From: CBDCYS01 sp965224215
Lineage (GTDB): Bacteria; Acidobacteriota; Terriglobia; Bryobacterales; UBA6623
Direction: 5' to 3'
Length of the DNA: 64,000 bases
NCBI GenBank assembly: GCA_965224215.1
Contig: CBDCYS010000005.1
Location: 1 to 64,000, forward strand
The notes beneath the pieces were generated by a model that saw only the letters and a list, made by a program, of their open reading frames with translations, had not been told where the DNA came from and did not search any database. Positions 46,467 through 56,538 of the stretch are shown piece by piece. A program made the position numbers and the translations under genes. The number at the start of each line of letters is the position of its first letter. Position 1 is the stretch's first letter.

Positions 46467-47894
46467 ATGCAACCCGGTGAAATGCTGTCTCGTGAAATTT
46501 GCCGCAGGGCATTCCTGTCTAAGGGTGTCGCCGGCGTTGGCCTGCTCGGGCTGAACTCTCTCCTGAACCGAAACCTGATCGGAGCCCCCGAGCTTTCTTC
46601 GCGCGGCGTCGTGAATCCTCTGCATCACGCCGCGAAGGCGAAGCGTGTGATCTTCCTTTATCAAGCGGGCGGGCCGTCTCATCTCGAGACATGGGACTAC
46701 AAGCCGAGGCTCGCCGAGATGCACGGCCAGCCAATGCCGGAATCCTTCACGAAAGGCCAGCAGATCGCTCAGTTGCAGGGGAAGAAGCTGATTGCCTTCG
46801 GTCCGCAGCATAAGTTTCAGAGGTTCGGCAAGTCGGGGCAGCACATCTGCGAGCACTTCCAGCACATTGGCAGCGTTGCGGACGAAATCTGTATCGTGCG
46901 GTCGATGTGGACCGAGCAGATCAATCACGACCCCGCGCACACGCTCATGAACAGCGGCTCGATCATCGCCGGACGGCCGAGCATGGGCTCTTGGCTGCTC
47001 TACGGGCTCGGGGCCGAGTCGGAGGATTTGCCAGGATTTGTCGTGCTGGTTTCCTCTGGAAACGGCGGGCAGATGCAGCCGATCGCCCAGCGCCAATGGT
47101 CGGCCGGTATTCTTCCCAGCAAGTTTCAGGGAGTCAAGTTCAACGCTTTTGGCGACCCGGTGCTCTTCGTCAACAACCCGCCAGGCGTGGACGCCTCACT
47201 GCAGCGCGAGTCGATCGAGACCATCAACAAGATGAACCGGTTGCAGCACGAGTCGCGGCGGGATCCGGAGATTCAAACCCGCATTGCGCAATATGAGATG
47301 GCATTTCGGATGCAGACCAGCGTGCCGGAGTTGATGGACACCAGGAGCGAGCCACAGCGGATTCTAGATATGTACGGGGCCAATCCAGGCGATGGGTCTT
47401 ATGCGTCGAATTGCCTGCTGGCGAGGCGATTGGCCGAGCGCGGCGTGCGATTCATCCAGTTGTATCATCGCGACTGGGATCATCACGGGGTCGTCAAGGC
47501 CAATGTCGTCATCAAGGCGGAGGAAACCGACCGGGCGACCGCCGCACTCATCAAAGATTTGAAGGACCGCGATATGCTGGACGAAACCCTGATCGTCTGG
47601 GGCGGTGAGTTTGGCCGGACTCCGATGTCTCAAAGCTCGGACGGCCGCGATCATCACATTAAGGGCTTCTCGTTCATGATGGCCGGCGGCGGAATCCAAG
47701 GCGGTATGAGCTACGGTGCAACAGATGAACTTGGCTACGCAGCCCAGGAGAACCCGGTCAGTGTCAACGATTTTCACGCCACGATGCTGCACCTGTTGGG
47801 AGTCAACCACGAGCGCTTGATGGTGAAGTTCCAGGGGCTCGATGCCCGCCTGACCGGCATTGCAGGTAAAGTGGTGAAGGACATTCTGGCCTGA
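46467..47894 (+). CDS. DUF1501 protein, Tat-type signal
   Basis: 475 aa. The N-terminus is SREICRRAFLSKGVAGVGLL. Family motifs are YQAGGPSHLETWDYKPRLAE, GGEFGRTPMSQSSDGRDHHI and KGFSFMMAGGGIQGGMSYGA. Ribosome-binding site AAGGAA. It starts 3 bp after the truncated PSD1 gene, so it was an operon partner. Periplasmic; function as for the first pair is unknown. Confidence 0.92.
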   Translation: MQPGEMLSREICRRAFLSKGVAGVGLLGLNSLLNRNLIGAPELSSRGVVNPLHHAAKAKRVIFLYQAGGPSHLETWDYKPRLAEMHGQPMPESFTKGQQIAQLQGKKLIAFGPQHKFQRFGKSGQHICEHFQHIGSVADEICIVRSMWTEQINHDPAHTLMNSGSIIAGRPSMGSWLLYGLGAESEDLPGFVVLVSSGNGGQMQPIAQRQWSAGILPSKFQGVKFNAFGDPVLFVNNPPGVDASLQRESIETINKMNRLQHESRRDPEIQTRIAQYEMAFRMQTSVPELMDTRSEPQRILDMYGANPGDGSYASNCLLARRLAERGVRFIQLYHRDWDHHGVVKANVVIKAEETDRATAALIKDLKDRDMLDETLIVWGGEFGRTPMSQSSDGRDHHIKGFSFMMAGGGIQGGMSYGATDELGYAAQENPVSVNDFHATMLHLLGVNHERLMVKFQGLDARLTGIAGKVVKDILA

Positions 47895-47982
47895 GCCGTG
47901 CCATTCAGCGAAGTAAGCCGGTCGCCCTCCTGTACCGAAACATGCAAATCATCAAATTTGATCATGCTATCACCCGATCTTT

Positions 47983-50073
47983 ATGGGCATCGCCCTAACC
48001 CTTCTTTGCTCGCTCGCGGCGGCACAGACGAAACCACCCTTAGCCACGATCCGTGTTGACGCCTCGAAACGTTTCAACGCGATCAGTCCGCTGCTTTACG
48101 GGCACTTCGCTGAGTTTATGTTCGAGGACATCAAGGGCGGCTTGTGGGCTGAGCTGCTGCAGAACCGCGGGTTCGAGATGACGGCTCCTCCCCCGAGCCT
48201 TTCGCAGTCCTGGGACCGCTATCCAGACAATCGCAACGACGACTACGTGTTCTTCGTCGGCGGCGCGGAGTTAGGTCTGGCCGAAACGGGGTACCCACCC
48301 GAGTTTCCCAACCGCGCCCAGGTGCTGGTGACGACGCGGGACGACCTCCAAGAGCATGGAATGTATCAAGACCGCATCCCGCTGCGAAAGGGCGTGACTT
48401 ATCGTGGCTCGCTCTGGCTGCGCGGAGCCGAACTTGCTCCTGATAACCGCACGCCGATCGACGGGACATTCCACGGGCGCATCCGCGTCACCCTCGAAGA
48501 AAACATCACCGGCGGGAAGGTCTATGCTCATCAGGATTTCAGCTCGATCGACACGGAGTGGAAGCGGTTTGAATTCGACTTTCCCGTTGAAGTGGAAGAC
48601 CCACAGGCCCGCTTCACGGTCCAAATCAACGGGCGGGGAATCGTCTGGGTCGACCAGGTGTCACTGATGCCGGGCAGCGCCGTCGACAACTTGCGCGCCG
48701 ACGTGGTGGAAAGGATTCGCGAACTGCGCCCGGCGTTCATTCGCTGGCCTGGCGACAACGTCGGCCAGGACTACCACTGGATATGGGGAGTGGGGCCGCG
48801 CGACCGGCGGCCGGCCTGGGTGAATATGTCCTGGGACGAAGACCCCGAACCGTCCGATTTTGGGACGCTCGAGTATCTGGCGTTTTGTGAGGCCATCGGC
48901 GCCGAACCGAACATGGTCGTCAACGTCGAGGGACGTGGCGTGACGGTTGCCGAGGCTGCGGCATTGCGTGCTGAAGGGCGAGATATTTACTCGGAAAGCC
49001 GCCAAGCAACCGATCAAGAGGCCGCCGGATGGGTCGAGTATGTCAACGGTCCGGCGACGTCGAAGTACGGTGCGCTGCGGGCGAAGCACGGACATCCCGA
49101 ACCCTTCGGCGTCAAGTATTGGGAGATCGGCAATGAGATTTGGGGCGACTGGGTACGTGACTATTCCGACGCCGCGACGTATGTGGTGAATGCCCGGCGC
49201 TACGTCCGCGCGATGAAGGCCGTCGATCCTTCGATCAAGATTATTGCCGTCGGTCACAACGACATGGAGTGGAACCGAACCGTGCTGCGTGAGATTGGTG
49301 ATGAGATCGACATGATCTCGATCCATCACTACTACGGGCAGGACGACTCGCCGGCCGGGCGCGCCAATTTGATGTTGAAGCCTCTCTGGTTCGAGAAATT
49401 CTATGGCCGCGTTGGCGAGCTGATCCGGGAATTGCAGCCGGACAGGAAGATCACTTTGGCGATCAATGAATGGGCCACCACGCTGCCGCTGCCGAGGCAA
49501 AACACAATGCAAGCGGCGCTTTATGGCGCGAGGCTAATGAATGCGTTTGAGCGGAAGGGCGACCTGATCGAGATGAGCGCGATATCCGACCTTGTCAATG
49601 GCTGGCCCGGCGGCGTGATTCAGGCGAGCCGCCGGCGGCTTTTCACGACACCGAACTACGCGGTGATTCGCGCTTACAATGAGCACCGCGGCGCTTGGCG
49701 GCTCGGGGCGGACACGGAAGTTAGTGTTCTGCACCAACCAACCGACCCGGAACTCGGAAAAGATATCCCGGCACTCGACGTTGTCGCATCGATCAGCGAA
49801 GATGGTAAAGAGATTCAGTTGAAAGTCGTCAACACCTCGATGGACACCGACATCCCAACGGAAATCAAGATCGCAGGGTCGAAGGGGAGCATCGCCTCAG
49901 AAGCGCAAGTCGTGACGATTCGCGGCGCGAGTCTCGAGGCGGCCAATAGTTTTCGGGAGCCGGATGCAATTACCGCGCGGCAACGGACCGTCGCTTCAAC
50001 CGGCGATCGATTCTCGTTTTCGTTCGCAAAGCATTCGGTGAACGTGATTGTGCTCCAGGTCGGCACTCGTTAG
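47983..50073 (+). CDS. GH51 alpha-L-arabinofuranosidase, secreted
   Basis: 696 aa with a short signal peptide (GIALTLLCSLAAAQ). A carbohydrate-binding-type beta domain is followed by the GH51 (beta/alpha)8 barrel. The acid/base glutamate is in VKYWEIGNEIWGDWV and the nucleophile glutamate in TLAINEWATTLPL. WPGDNVGQDYHWIWGVGPRD is the conserved substrate-site stretch. A C-terminal beta domain ends the protein. It removes arabinose side chains from plant-type or algal-type polysaccharides in the periplasm or outside the cell. A GH2 fragment follows, so the locus once formed a carbohydrate-degradation cluster. Confidence 0.93.
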   Translation: MGIALTLLCSLAAAQTKPPLATIRVDASKRFNAISPLLYGHFAEFMFEDIKGGLWAELLQNRGFEMTAPPPSLSQSWDRYPDNRNDDYVFFVGGAELGLAETGYPPEFPNRAQVLVTTRDDLQEHGMYQDRIPLRKGVTYRGSLWLRGAELAPDNRTPIDGTFHGRIRVTLEENITGGKVYAHQDFSSIDTEWKRFEFDFPVEVEDPQARFTVQINGRGIVWVDQVSLMPGSAVDNLRADVVERIRELRPAFIRWPGDNVGQDYHWIWGVGPRDRRPAWVNMSWDEDPEPSDFGTLEYLAFCEAIGAEPNMVVNVEGRGVTVAEAAALRAEGRDIYSESRQATDQEAAGWVEYVNGPATSKYGALRAKHGHPEPFGVKYWEIGNEIWGDWVRDYSDAATYVVNARRYVRAMKAVDPSIKIIAVGHNDMEWNRTVLREIGDEIDMISIHHYYGQDDSPAGRANLMLKPLWFEKFYGRVGELIRELQPDRKITLAINEWATTLPLPRQNTMQAALYGARLMNAFERKGDLIEMSAISDLVNGWPGGVIQASRRRLFTTPNYAVIRAYNEHRGAWRLGADTEVSVLHQPTDPELGKDIPALDVVASISEDGKEIQLKVVNTSMDTDIPTEIKIAGSKGSIASEAQVVTIRGASLEAANSFREPDAITARQRTVASTGDRFSFSFAKHSVNVIVLQVGTR

Positions 50074-50167
50074 GTAACGATCTAGTACTGCGGTGCGCGC
50101 GGAATTCCGCTCTTCAAGGTCGGAGCCGCGGGTCCTCTTCCGGCGGTACACAAGAAAGGAAATTGAA

Positions 50168-50528
50168 ATGAACTGCACATTCGTACAATTCTTTGCTGTT
50201 CTTTCCCTGCTCGCGGTCGGTACTGAAGCCGGCTTTTCCCAGGACATCCCTCGCCCTGAATTTCCACAACCTCAGTTCGAACGCAAGTTGTGGGTGAACC
50301 TCAATGGCGAGTGGGAATTTGAGTTCGACAACGACGACGTTGGTCTCGACAAAGACTGGTCGTCGGGCAAGCAGAAACTCTCGCGCAAGATCATTGTTCC
50401 CTTCTGCCCAGAAAGCGAGATGAGCGGCATCGCTGACACTTCATTCCACGAGGTGGTCTGGTATCGGCGCGCGTTTGCGCTTTCCGATGAATGAGACGGG
50501 AAGAACGTGCTGCTCAAATTCTCCAGTC
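50168..50528 (+). pseudogene. GH2-type glycoside hydrolase, N-terminal fragment
   Basis: Started at ATG 50168 (AAGGAAATTGAA upstream): a signal peptide (CTFVQFFAVLSLLAVGTEA), then RKLWVNLNGEWEFEFDNDDV and CPESEMSGIADTSFHEVVWY, the sugar-binding jelly-roll of GH2 enzymes. A TGA at 50492-50494 stands where relatives usually have tryptophan. The frame resumes DGKNVLLKFS and is cut at 50528. The barrel domain is missing. Confidence 0.75.
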
Positions 50529-50560
50529 GATGACACCTGGATTGGCGGCCCGCAAGCTGC
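50529..50560 (+). other. 32-bp patch of IS1595 transposase sequence at a gene junction
   Basis: The sequence GTCGATGACACCTGGATTGG continuing CGGCCCGCAAGC is identical to the codons for VDDTWIGGPQA around the first catalytic aspartate of the IS1595 transposase at 58527-59480. It joins a GH2 fragment to an ASPIC/UnbV fragment. No IS terminal repeat is present. Confidence 0.8.
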
Positions 50561-50723
50561 CGGCAGCTACCTTTCATCCGGCGACAAGCGAGTGCATTTC
50601 GGCCTCGGTGCCGCGAAGCAGTTGAAACTGCTGGAAGTCAACTGGCCAAGTGGCCAGGTCCAGAAGTTAGAGAACGTCAGAGCTAATCAGATCCTCAGAG
50701 TCGAAGAACCAAGCGCGGAGTAG
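50561..50723 (+). pseudogene. ASPIC/UnbV (CRTAC1-like) C-terminal fragment
   Basis: The frame reads AGSYLSSGDKRVHFGLGAAK and LLEVNWPSGQVQKLENV, then RANQILRVEE: the C-terminal ASPIC/UnbV domain normally found at the end of FG-GAP/VCBS repeat proteins. The repeats and N-terminus are missing. It directly follows the IS1595 patch. Confidence 0.8.
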
Positions 50724-50762
50724 GACGACCTTTGCGCTACTGAGTTGTTGGCGAACTCCGTA

Positions 50763-50850
50763 GCGCAGGGCTCGTCAGAGACCTGCGGCCTGTTGTCGGG
50801 CCGGTGGGTGAACTTAGCGAAAAGCCGCAGGTCTCTGACGAGCTCTGCGC
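50763..50850. repeat. Long inverted repeat (27-nt arms, 34-nt loop)
   Basis: Left arm 50763-50789 and right arm 50824-50850 are reverse complements with a single mismatch; the core is CTCGTCAGAGACCTGCGGC. The hairpin is far stronger than a normal terminator and has no T-run. It follows the ASPIC fragment by 40 bp. Confidence 0.85.
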
Positions 50851-51038
50851 TGATATGGTGTGACCTGTCAAGTTTGCGCGCACGACTGCTGTCGCGCGGA
50901 GCCTCAACTCCGCGTTGGCCAACGAACGAGGACAAGAAGAACAGCCTGTGGAAGAGAGCTTTTACGACGATGGATCCATCTGATATTCGCGGGTTCTCGC
51001 CAGAGTAGTCTGCGTCGTGGAGCTGCCTCACTCTACGG

Positions 51039-51098
51039 ACGAAGGTCGTTCAACCGAGCGCTTCCTTGACGAAGGTCGCTCCATCAAGCGCTTCCTAG
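51039..51098 (+). repeat. Two tandem 30-bp units
   Basis: GACGAAGGTCGTTCAACCGA and GACGAAGGTCGCTCCATCAA, each followed by GCGCTTCCT(T/A), stand side by side. No gene was recognised around them. Confidence 0.6.
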
Positions 51099-51383
51099 CG
51101 CAGTCGAGGGTTCTCCTGGCAGGCTCAGTTTCCAGTCAGCCGTCCTCCTTGTCCTACCTTGTGAGGCTGCCGCCCGAAGCTGGCAACCAAAATCGTTTTC
51201 GCTACCGCTTGCTGGTAGCTAGCGATCGCCCTCAGCAGCCATCGTCCTCGGCAGCTAGCCATCGCCCTCGTATAAGGTGCCTCTTGGCGGCCGGACGGGT
51301 TCTGTCAAGGGCGCGGGTTACCGCGGCGAAGCGTACCCTTGACAGGTTTCGGCCGGTCGCCTACGACGTCAATCGAGGGCGAT

Positions 51384-51450
51384 GGCGGTCTCCCTGGCGG
51401 TCTCCCTGGCGGTCTCCCTGGCGGTCTCCCTGTCGGTCTCCTTGTCGGCC
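51384..51450 (+). repeat. 12-bp minisatellite, about 5.5 units
   Basis: Four perfect units of GGCGGTCTCCCT (51384-51431) are followed by one and a half degenerate units (GTCGGTCTCCTT, GTCGGC). It lies just beyond the 3' end of the IS110 transposase remnant. The period of 12 keeps frame, but no real gene covers it. Confidence 0.85.
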
Positions 51451-51461
51451 GTCTCGAGCGT

Positions 51462-52629
51462 TCAGCAAGCATTCAATCCCTGTTTCTCCTGTTGTGTTCG
51501 GGTCTGTTCGATCACGATTGCCCAGATGAATCCCAGCAGTTCCCGCGCGATCGCGGTCACGACGACAACCGCGTGTTTGCCGTTGTTGCGCAGCTTGCGA
51601 AAGCGGCCGCAAAGCCGCACCTGCGCCTTCCAGGCGATCGCTTGGACTGGGGGCGACGCCTTCTCGGCACGGCGTTGAATCAGCCGCGAGCGGCGTGCCG
51701 GGAAGCGATACGCCCAGGAGCATTCGACCAGCAGACGGCGAGCTTCCTCGTTGCCTGCTTTGGTGATCGCGCCTTGACGGCGTCGCGCTCCGTTCGTGTT
51801 CTCCGACGAAGTCACACCGACGAAACCCATCAGCTCGCGCGGGGAGTCGAAGCGTGTGAGATCGCCCAGCTCGGCCAGCAACGTCATCCCCGCCAGCCAG
51901 TCCACGCCCCGCAGCGCCGTCAACGCCTGCGCTGGCCCTCCTAGGCTCCAGCCTTCCAGCTGATCATGCAACTGCTGCTCGAGGCGAGCCGTTCGGCTTT
52001 GCGCCTGGCGTATCGCCTCGGCGTATTCTTCGTAGGCGATCTGCGAGGCCGGCTGCTCAAAGCGTTGCGTCTCGAGCCAGCGAAAGTGCGCTTGCGTCCA
52101 ATTCTTGCGCCCGGGGAAACGCTTGTCGTGGCGCAGCAGCATAGCTCCGAGGCGTTGACGAAGTTTGTTTGTCGATGAGTTTGCAGTCGCCGCGCGCGCG
52201 GCTCAGATCGCGGATCGCTTCGTGTTCCGGAGAGGGCGTCCAGACCGTGCTGAGCTCGCCGCCGCGATCGAGCCGAGCCAGGGTCAGCGCGTCGCGCCGA
52301 TCGGTCTTGACGCGATCGCCGGATTTGCGCGGGGTCAGCGACGGCGCGACCAGGTCGCAATCGTGTTCGGTGTCACGAATCTGCCGGCAAATGCCGTAGC
52401 CGCAGGGGCCGGCTTCGTAGTAGAAGTGCAGCCTCTGGCCAGACGGGGCGAGTGCGGAAATCAAGCGACGAATGGCTTCAGGCCGGTTGTCGATCTTGCC
52501 GTAGAAATGCGCCTCGCCCCGCCCCGCCGCGGCGACCGAGATACTGTTTTTGTGAACGTCCATCCCGACGTATTTGTCGTAACTGTTGCACTTGTTCATC
52601 TCTTTGTTGAACTCGCTAGACTCTTTCAT
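51462..52629 (-). pseudogene. IS110-family transposase, frameshifted
   Basis: The first frame starts at 52629 (GGAGGACAGGTC upstream) with MKESSEFNKEMNKCNSYDKY. The DEDD core is VGMDVHKNSISVAAAGRGEA, YYEAGPCGYGICRQI and KTDRRDALTLARL. Near 52150-52175 the frame is lost, and the second frame continues MLLRHDKRFPGRKNWTQAHF with the C-terminal Tnp20 domain (LRGVDWLAGMTLLAELGDLT) to 51462. The product is probably inactive. IS110 elements have no clear inverted repeats, so the ends are not defined. Confidence 0.85.
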
Positions 52630-52810
52630 GACCTGTCCTCCTCGATGCGGCTCTGCGCATCTGTTTGAAGCGTAACCCGCGACTCTCGCGGTTGGACAGG
52701 TCACTCCATCTTCTCTACGGGTGTTCAAAACGCTTTTGCAGGCAACTAGAGTCCTTACGGACGAATCTGGAATTCAGCCCGCTAAAACAAACGTGGTAAA
52801 ATCACTAGCC

Positions 52811-53815
52811 ATGCCAACCCGCCGTCAGTTCATCCAAACCGCCGCTGCAGCCGGCGTACTCGGGGCTTCCGCCGCATCAGCCCAGACCTCAGGCCGCGAT
52901 CGCCTTCTCGCGATTCCCGCGTCGGGTCGACTGCGAGTCGTGCTCGACACCGACACCTACAACGAAATCGACGACCAGTACGCGCTTGCCTACACCGTGC
53001 TGTCTCCCGAGCGCATCTCGCTGGAGGCGATTTACGCCGCGCCGTTTGTGAACAATCGTTCAACCTCCGCTGCGCACGGAATGGAAAAGAGCTATGAGGA
53101 GATCCATCGTCTTCTCAATTTCTTCAGTCATGTCGACAAGAGCATCGCGCTGCGGGGCTCGGACCGCTTCTTTGGGCGGAAAGACCGGCCCGTTGACAGC
53201 CCCGCCGCGCGCGATCTGATTGAGAGAGCAATGCAGCCGGGCGACGGGCCGCTTTATGTTCTGACCATCGGCGGCCCCGTGAACGTCTCGTCTGCCATCG
53301 TGATGGAGCCGAAGATCAAAGACAAGATCGTCGTGGTCTGGCTGGGAGGGACGCCAAGCTACTGGCCATCGGCGACGGAGTTCAACCTGCGGCAGGACGT
53401 GATTGCCTCCCAAGTGCTCTTCGACAGCGGCGTACCGCTCGTTCAGATCCCGACCAAGAACGTCGCCGAACACTTGCGCACGACGATCCCCGAGTTAGAG
53501 CAGCACCTGCGCGGGCGCTCGCGACTGGGAGACTATCTCTACGGGCAGTTCCTTCAGTATTTCGCCGTGCGCATGAACAGGCAGGGCCGCAACGAAGGGT
53601 TCCCATGGTCGAAAGTCATCTGGGACATCTCGGCAGTGGCTTGGCTGAACAACCCGGAGTGGGTCCCCTCCCAGATCGCGCCGAGCCCGGTGCTGACCGA
53701 CGACATGCACTGGGAAAGTGCGGCTGGCCGCCACAACATTCGGGTGGCGACCAACGTCGACCGCGATGCAGTCTTCAACGACCTGTTCTCCCGGATGTCC
53801 CGCCTCAAGGGTTAA
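52811..53815 (+). CDS. Nucleoside hydrolase (IunH-like), Tat-exported
   Basis: 334 aa, started at ATG 52811, which opens a twin-arginine signal (PTRRQFIQTAAAAGVLGASA). The calcium-binding DxDxxxxDD motif is DTDTYNEIDDQYAL, and TIGGPVNVSSAIVMEP and DMHWESAAGRHNIRV are later family motifs. It hydrolyses the N-glycosidic bond of ribonucleosides or a related substrate. Exported versions are common in Acidobacteriota and Planctomycetota. Monocistronic. Confidence 0.9.
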   Translation: MPTRRQFIQTAAAAGVLGASAASAQTSGRDRLLAIPASGRLRVVLDTDTYNEIDDQYALAYTVLSPERISLEAIYAAPFVNNRSTSAAHGMEKSYEEIHRLLNFFSHVDKSIALRGSDRFFGRKDRPVDSPAARDLIERAMQPGDGPLYVLTIGGPVNVSSAIVMEPKIKDKIVVVWLGGTPSYWPSATEFNLRQDVIASQVLFDSGVPLVQIPTKNVAEHLRTTIPELEQHLRGRSRLGDYLYGQFLQYFAVRMNRQGRNEGFPWSKVIWDISAVAWLNNPEWVPSQIAPSPVLTDDMHWESAAGRHNIRVATNVDRDAVFNDLFSRMSRLKG

Positions 53816-53884
53816 CCCGCTTTTCCCTAAGTTGTAGCATGCTGTCCCTGACTTCCTCGTTTTTTTGCTATTCTTAGCGTTTTT

Positions 53885-54275
53885 CTTGTATTTCGCGACT
53901 AAAACTTACGTTAATTATCGACTCTGCGCGCCTTGGTGGCGGCTGCGAAGAGCTCGTAAGTTCTTTTATTTCAGTGAACCGGCAATCTCGATTGCAGAAT
54001 TTGGCAGATAATGTCATGAAAAAGCGTTTTTTGCCCTTCCGGAGCCAGCTCACCTTTTTATTCTGATTGAACGGGCGTCTGTGAACGGCCGTTTGTGAAC
54101 GGGGCTGTGAATGATCGCTTGTCGGCCGATCATTTCACCGCTCTCCGCATAGCACAGCATTCGCGGATGTCAAATCCTGAGCAGGTGGATTTGTTGATAA
54201 CAATGGGATTAGTGCTCTTGTAAATCGGTGACTCAAAGTTGGGCGGGTGGGATTTTTGCAGAGTTGGGGGGCCGC
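53885..54275 (-). repeat. ~390-bp intergenic repeat R2 (inverted partner of 31182-31563)
   Basis: The reverse complement aligns with R1 over nearly the whole length. Blocks include GAGCACTAATCCCATTG, TTATCAACAAAT, GAATGCTGTGCTATGC, CGCCCGTTCA, AAAAAGGTGAGCTGG, GGGCAAAAAACGC, CTGCAATCGAGATTG, GGTTCACTGAAAT and AAGAACTTACG. It lies between the nucleoside hydrolase and the RelA/SpoT operon. The internal phrase TGTGAACGG is repeated around 54080-54100. Confidence 0.8.
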
Positions 54276-54732
54276 CGGCGTTATTCGGAGAGGGTTCGGG
54301 GATGCCCGTGGCTCTCCTGTTGAGCTACGCAGCCCGGCAAAGGGTCGCGGCGGGAGTCCCACGCGCATCTACGGATCTGAGAACCGTTCTTCATCGACCC
54401 GCTCGGGTCGATCACAATCTATTGAAGTCAGGCGGTTTAGCAGCTCAGGAATCTGAACTGAGGATGAGCCTCAAAGCGCGCGAGGATCGAACCGTCTGGA
54501 TCGCCTATGCTTGATGGCATTTGCTGGTCTTTCCTCCTTTTCGTTTGAGGTTGAACGGGTGCATTGAGGTCGGGTCCTGGTCCGTCAGGATCTCTATCGA
54601 ACTAAGCACCACCTCGAAGGTGGTAACCCAAGTCGAAATAAAAATCAAGAGAAAAATGTATGTATTGTCAAAGTTGATGGCCACAATATCGTTGACTGAT
54701 CAGGTGCAGTATGCGAAGATGACTGCGACCTC
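54276..54732. other. Upstream region of the RelA/SpoT operon
   Basis: 457 bp with only weak ORFs. It should contain the operon promoter. The AT-rich stretch near 54635-54700 (AAATAAAAATCAAGAGAAAA, then TTGTCA) is the best candidate region. Confidence 0.35.
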
Positions 54733-54738
54733 ATGGCA

Positions 54739-56538
54739 CCTGAATTATGCACTGCGGGTGCACCTGGTGAGGGCTGAGCCGCCAGGAACCATTTGGGGAC
54801 CCCCGAAAACATGGGGTAAAAAGGTAGGCTGGCAAAGATTTCAGCTTCGCCAGTCAACCCCAAGGAGGTCACCCAAATGGTTACCAAACGAAAACAGCAT
54901 AGCTCCCGAAGGCCCGTCAAACAAGGCCCCGGCGCGAGGGCCCCGCGGCCCAATAAAATCGGGGCTGCCACGCCCTATCACTTCCGTGGCAAGAATCTGA
55001 CTCCCTACGGCGGCTTGCTGCCCGTCGCCACCCTGCTCGAAAAACTCGGCTTCCAAGCGCTGCTGGAAGAAACCCTCACGACCAAACGGATCACCCGAGC
55101 CATGAGCCCCTACCAGTTCGTGCTGGCCCTCGTGCTCGGCCTCTATGTCGGCTTTGCGCGGCTCAACCAACTCCGCTTCATCGCTCGCGACCCCATCCTG
55201 ACCGGCATCTTGCAAGTGACGCGTCTGCCGCCGCAGTCCACGCTGTGGCGCTTTCTGGCCTCGCTGCACCTCAACGTGGCGAAGCAGATCCTTTCCATTC
55301 AGCGCCAGCTGCGGGAACGAGTCTGGGCCGCGGCCCACGTGAAGTTGGAGACGGTGACGCTGGACACCGACACCACCGTGCATACCCTCTACGGCCGCCA
55401 GATGGGCGGGCGCAAGAGCTACAACCCCAAGAACAAGGGCAAGCGCAGCTACCAGCCGATACTGACCTTCCTGGCCGAGACGCGCGAATACCTGATGGGC
55501 GGGTTGCGCAACGGCGACCGGCCCACGGGCCGACAGATCGCCGCCCACCTCGAGAGCGCTTTCCGGACTTTGCCGGGCGGCGTGAAGAAAATCCTGGCGC
55601 GGGCCGATTCCGGCTTTTATTGCTGGGAGGCGGTGGAGGCCTATGAAAAGGCGGCTTGTCAGTTCGTCATCGTGGCGCGCAAAACGCGGCGCCTGGTCGA
55701 GCGCTTGCAGCAAGCAGAATGGAAACCCTCCCCCCGCTCCGACGCGGACGCGGAATGCGAATTCCTCTACCAACCGCAAGGCTGGGCGCGGGCCTGCCGT
55801 TTCCTGGCGCTGCGTTACGAAAACGAGCCCAAGGCCGGCGCGGCCGAGCAATACCAGTTGTTCGCCACCAGCGCTTACACCTACCGCGTGTTTGTCACCA
55901 ATCTGGCCGAGCCGATCGCGGCGGTGGTGTGGTTTTACAATCAGCGCGCCGGAGCCGAGAACCTGATCAAGGAGGCCAACAACGACGCCGGGCTGGCGGC
56001 CCATCCCTCGCGCCGCTTTGACATGAACCGCAATCACTTTCAGTTGGCCATGCTGGCCTACAATCTCAACTGCTGGCTGCTGCTGTTCAACCGCGAAGCC
56101 CAGGCCAGCGTGGAGACGCTGCGGCACACCACCCTGGCGACGGCGCGGCTGCGTTTTCTGTTCGTGGCGGCCAAGATCTGGCGGCACGCCGGCAGAACGG
56201 GTGTCAGCTACAGCGATCATTATCAGGAAAAGGGCCTGTTTGAACGGCTGATGCGACGGCTGCGGGCGATGGGGCCGCCGGGATCGAGCTTGGCGCCGGT
56301 GGTGGAGGGTGCGCTGAGCTGAGGGGCACTCCATGCATAAAATTTCATGCACTCGCCGCAACGTACTGGGAACACGCCGCTTGCCAGCCCGCTTTTGCCC
56401 TGCCGGGATCAGGAGGCGGCTCAAACGGGGAGGGAAACAGCAGAAAAGACGACTTGCGAAATCACTGAGTTGACACGAGTGCCGCTATCGCCACAACTCC
56501 ATCGACGATGGCTACGCCGAATCCGTGCATAATTCAGG
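54739..56538 (+). mobile_element. IS1380-family insertion sequence, copy 3 (1800 bp)
   Basis: Perfect CCTGAATTATGCAC ends and a perfect 5-bp duplication TGGCA (54734-54738, 56539-56543). It sits directly after the start codon region of the RelA/SpoT gene. Transposase intact. Confidence 0.95.
54877..56322 (+). CDS. IS1380-family transposase
   Basis: Intact 481 aa, with the same catalytic signatures as copy 1 (LDTDTTVHTLYGRQMGG, RADSGFYCWEAVEA). It shares AYNLNCW with copy 4 where copies 1 and 2 have AYNRNCW, so copies 3 and 4 form one sub-lineage. Confidence 0.95.
   Translation: MVTKRKQHSSRRPVKQGPGARAPRPNKIGAATPYHFRGKNLTPYGGLLPVATLLEKLGFQALLEETLTTKRITRAMSPYQFVLALVLGLYVGFARLNQLRFIARDPILTGILQVTRLPPQSTLWRFLASLHLNVAKQILSIQRQLRERVWAAAHVKLETVTLDTDTTVHTLYGRQMGGRKSYNPKNKGKRSYQPILTFLAETREYLMGGLRNGDRPTGRQIAAHLESAFRTLPGGVKKILARADSGFYCWEAVEAYEKAACQFVIVARKTRRLVERLQQAEWKPSPRSDADAECEFLYQPQGWARACRFLALRYENEPKAGAAEQYQLFATSAYTYRVFVTNLAEPIAAVVWFYNQRAGAENLIKEANNDAGLAAHPSRRFDMNRNHFQLAMLAYNLNCWLLLFNREAQASVETLRHTTLATARLRFLFVAAKIWRHAGRTGVSYSDHYQEKGLFERLMRRLRAMGPPGSSLAPVVEGALS

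Noticed and set aside
51384..51450. CRISPR-like array
   Set aside because: The 12-bp units are contiguous with no spacers, and no cas genes are present.
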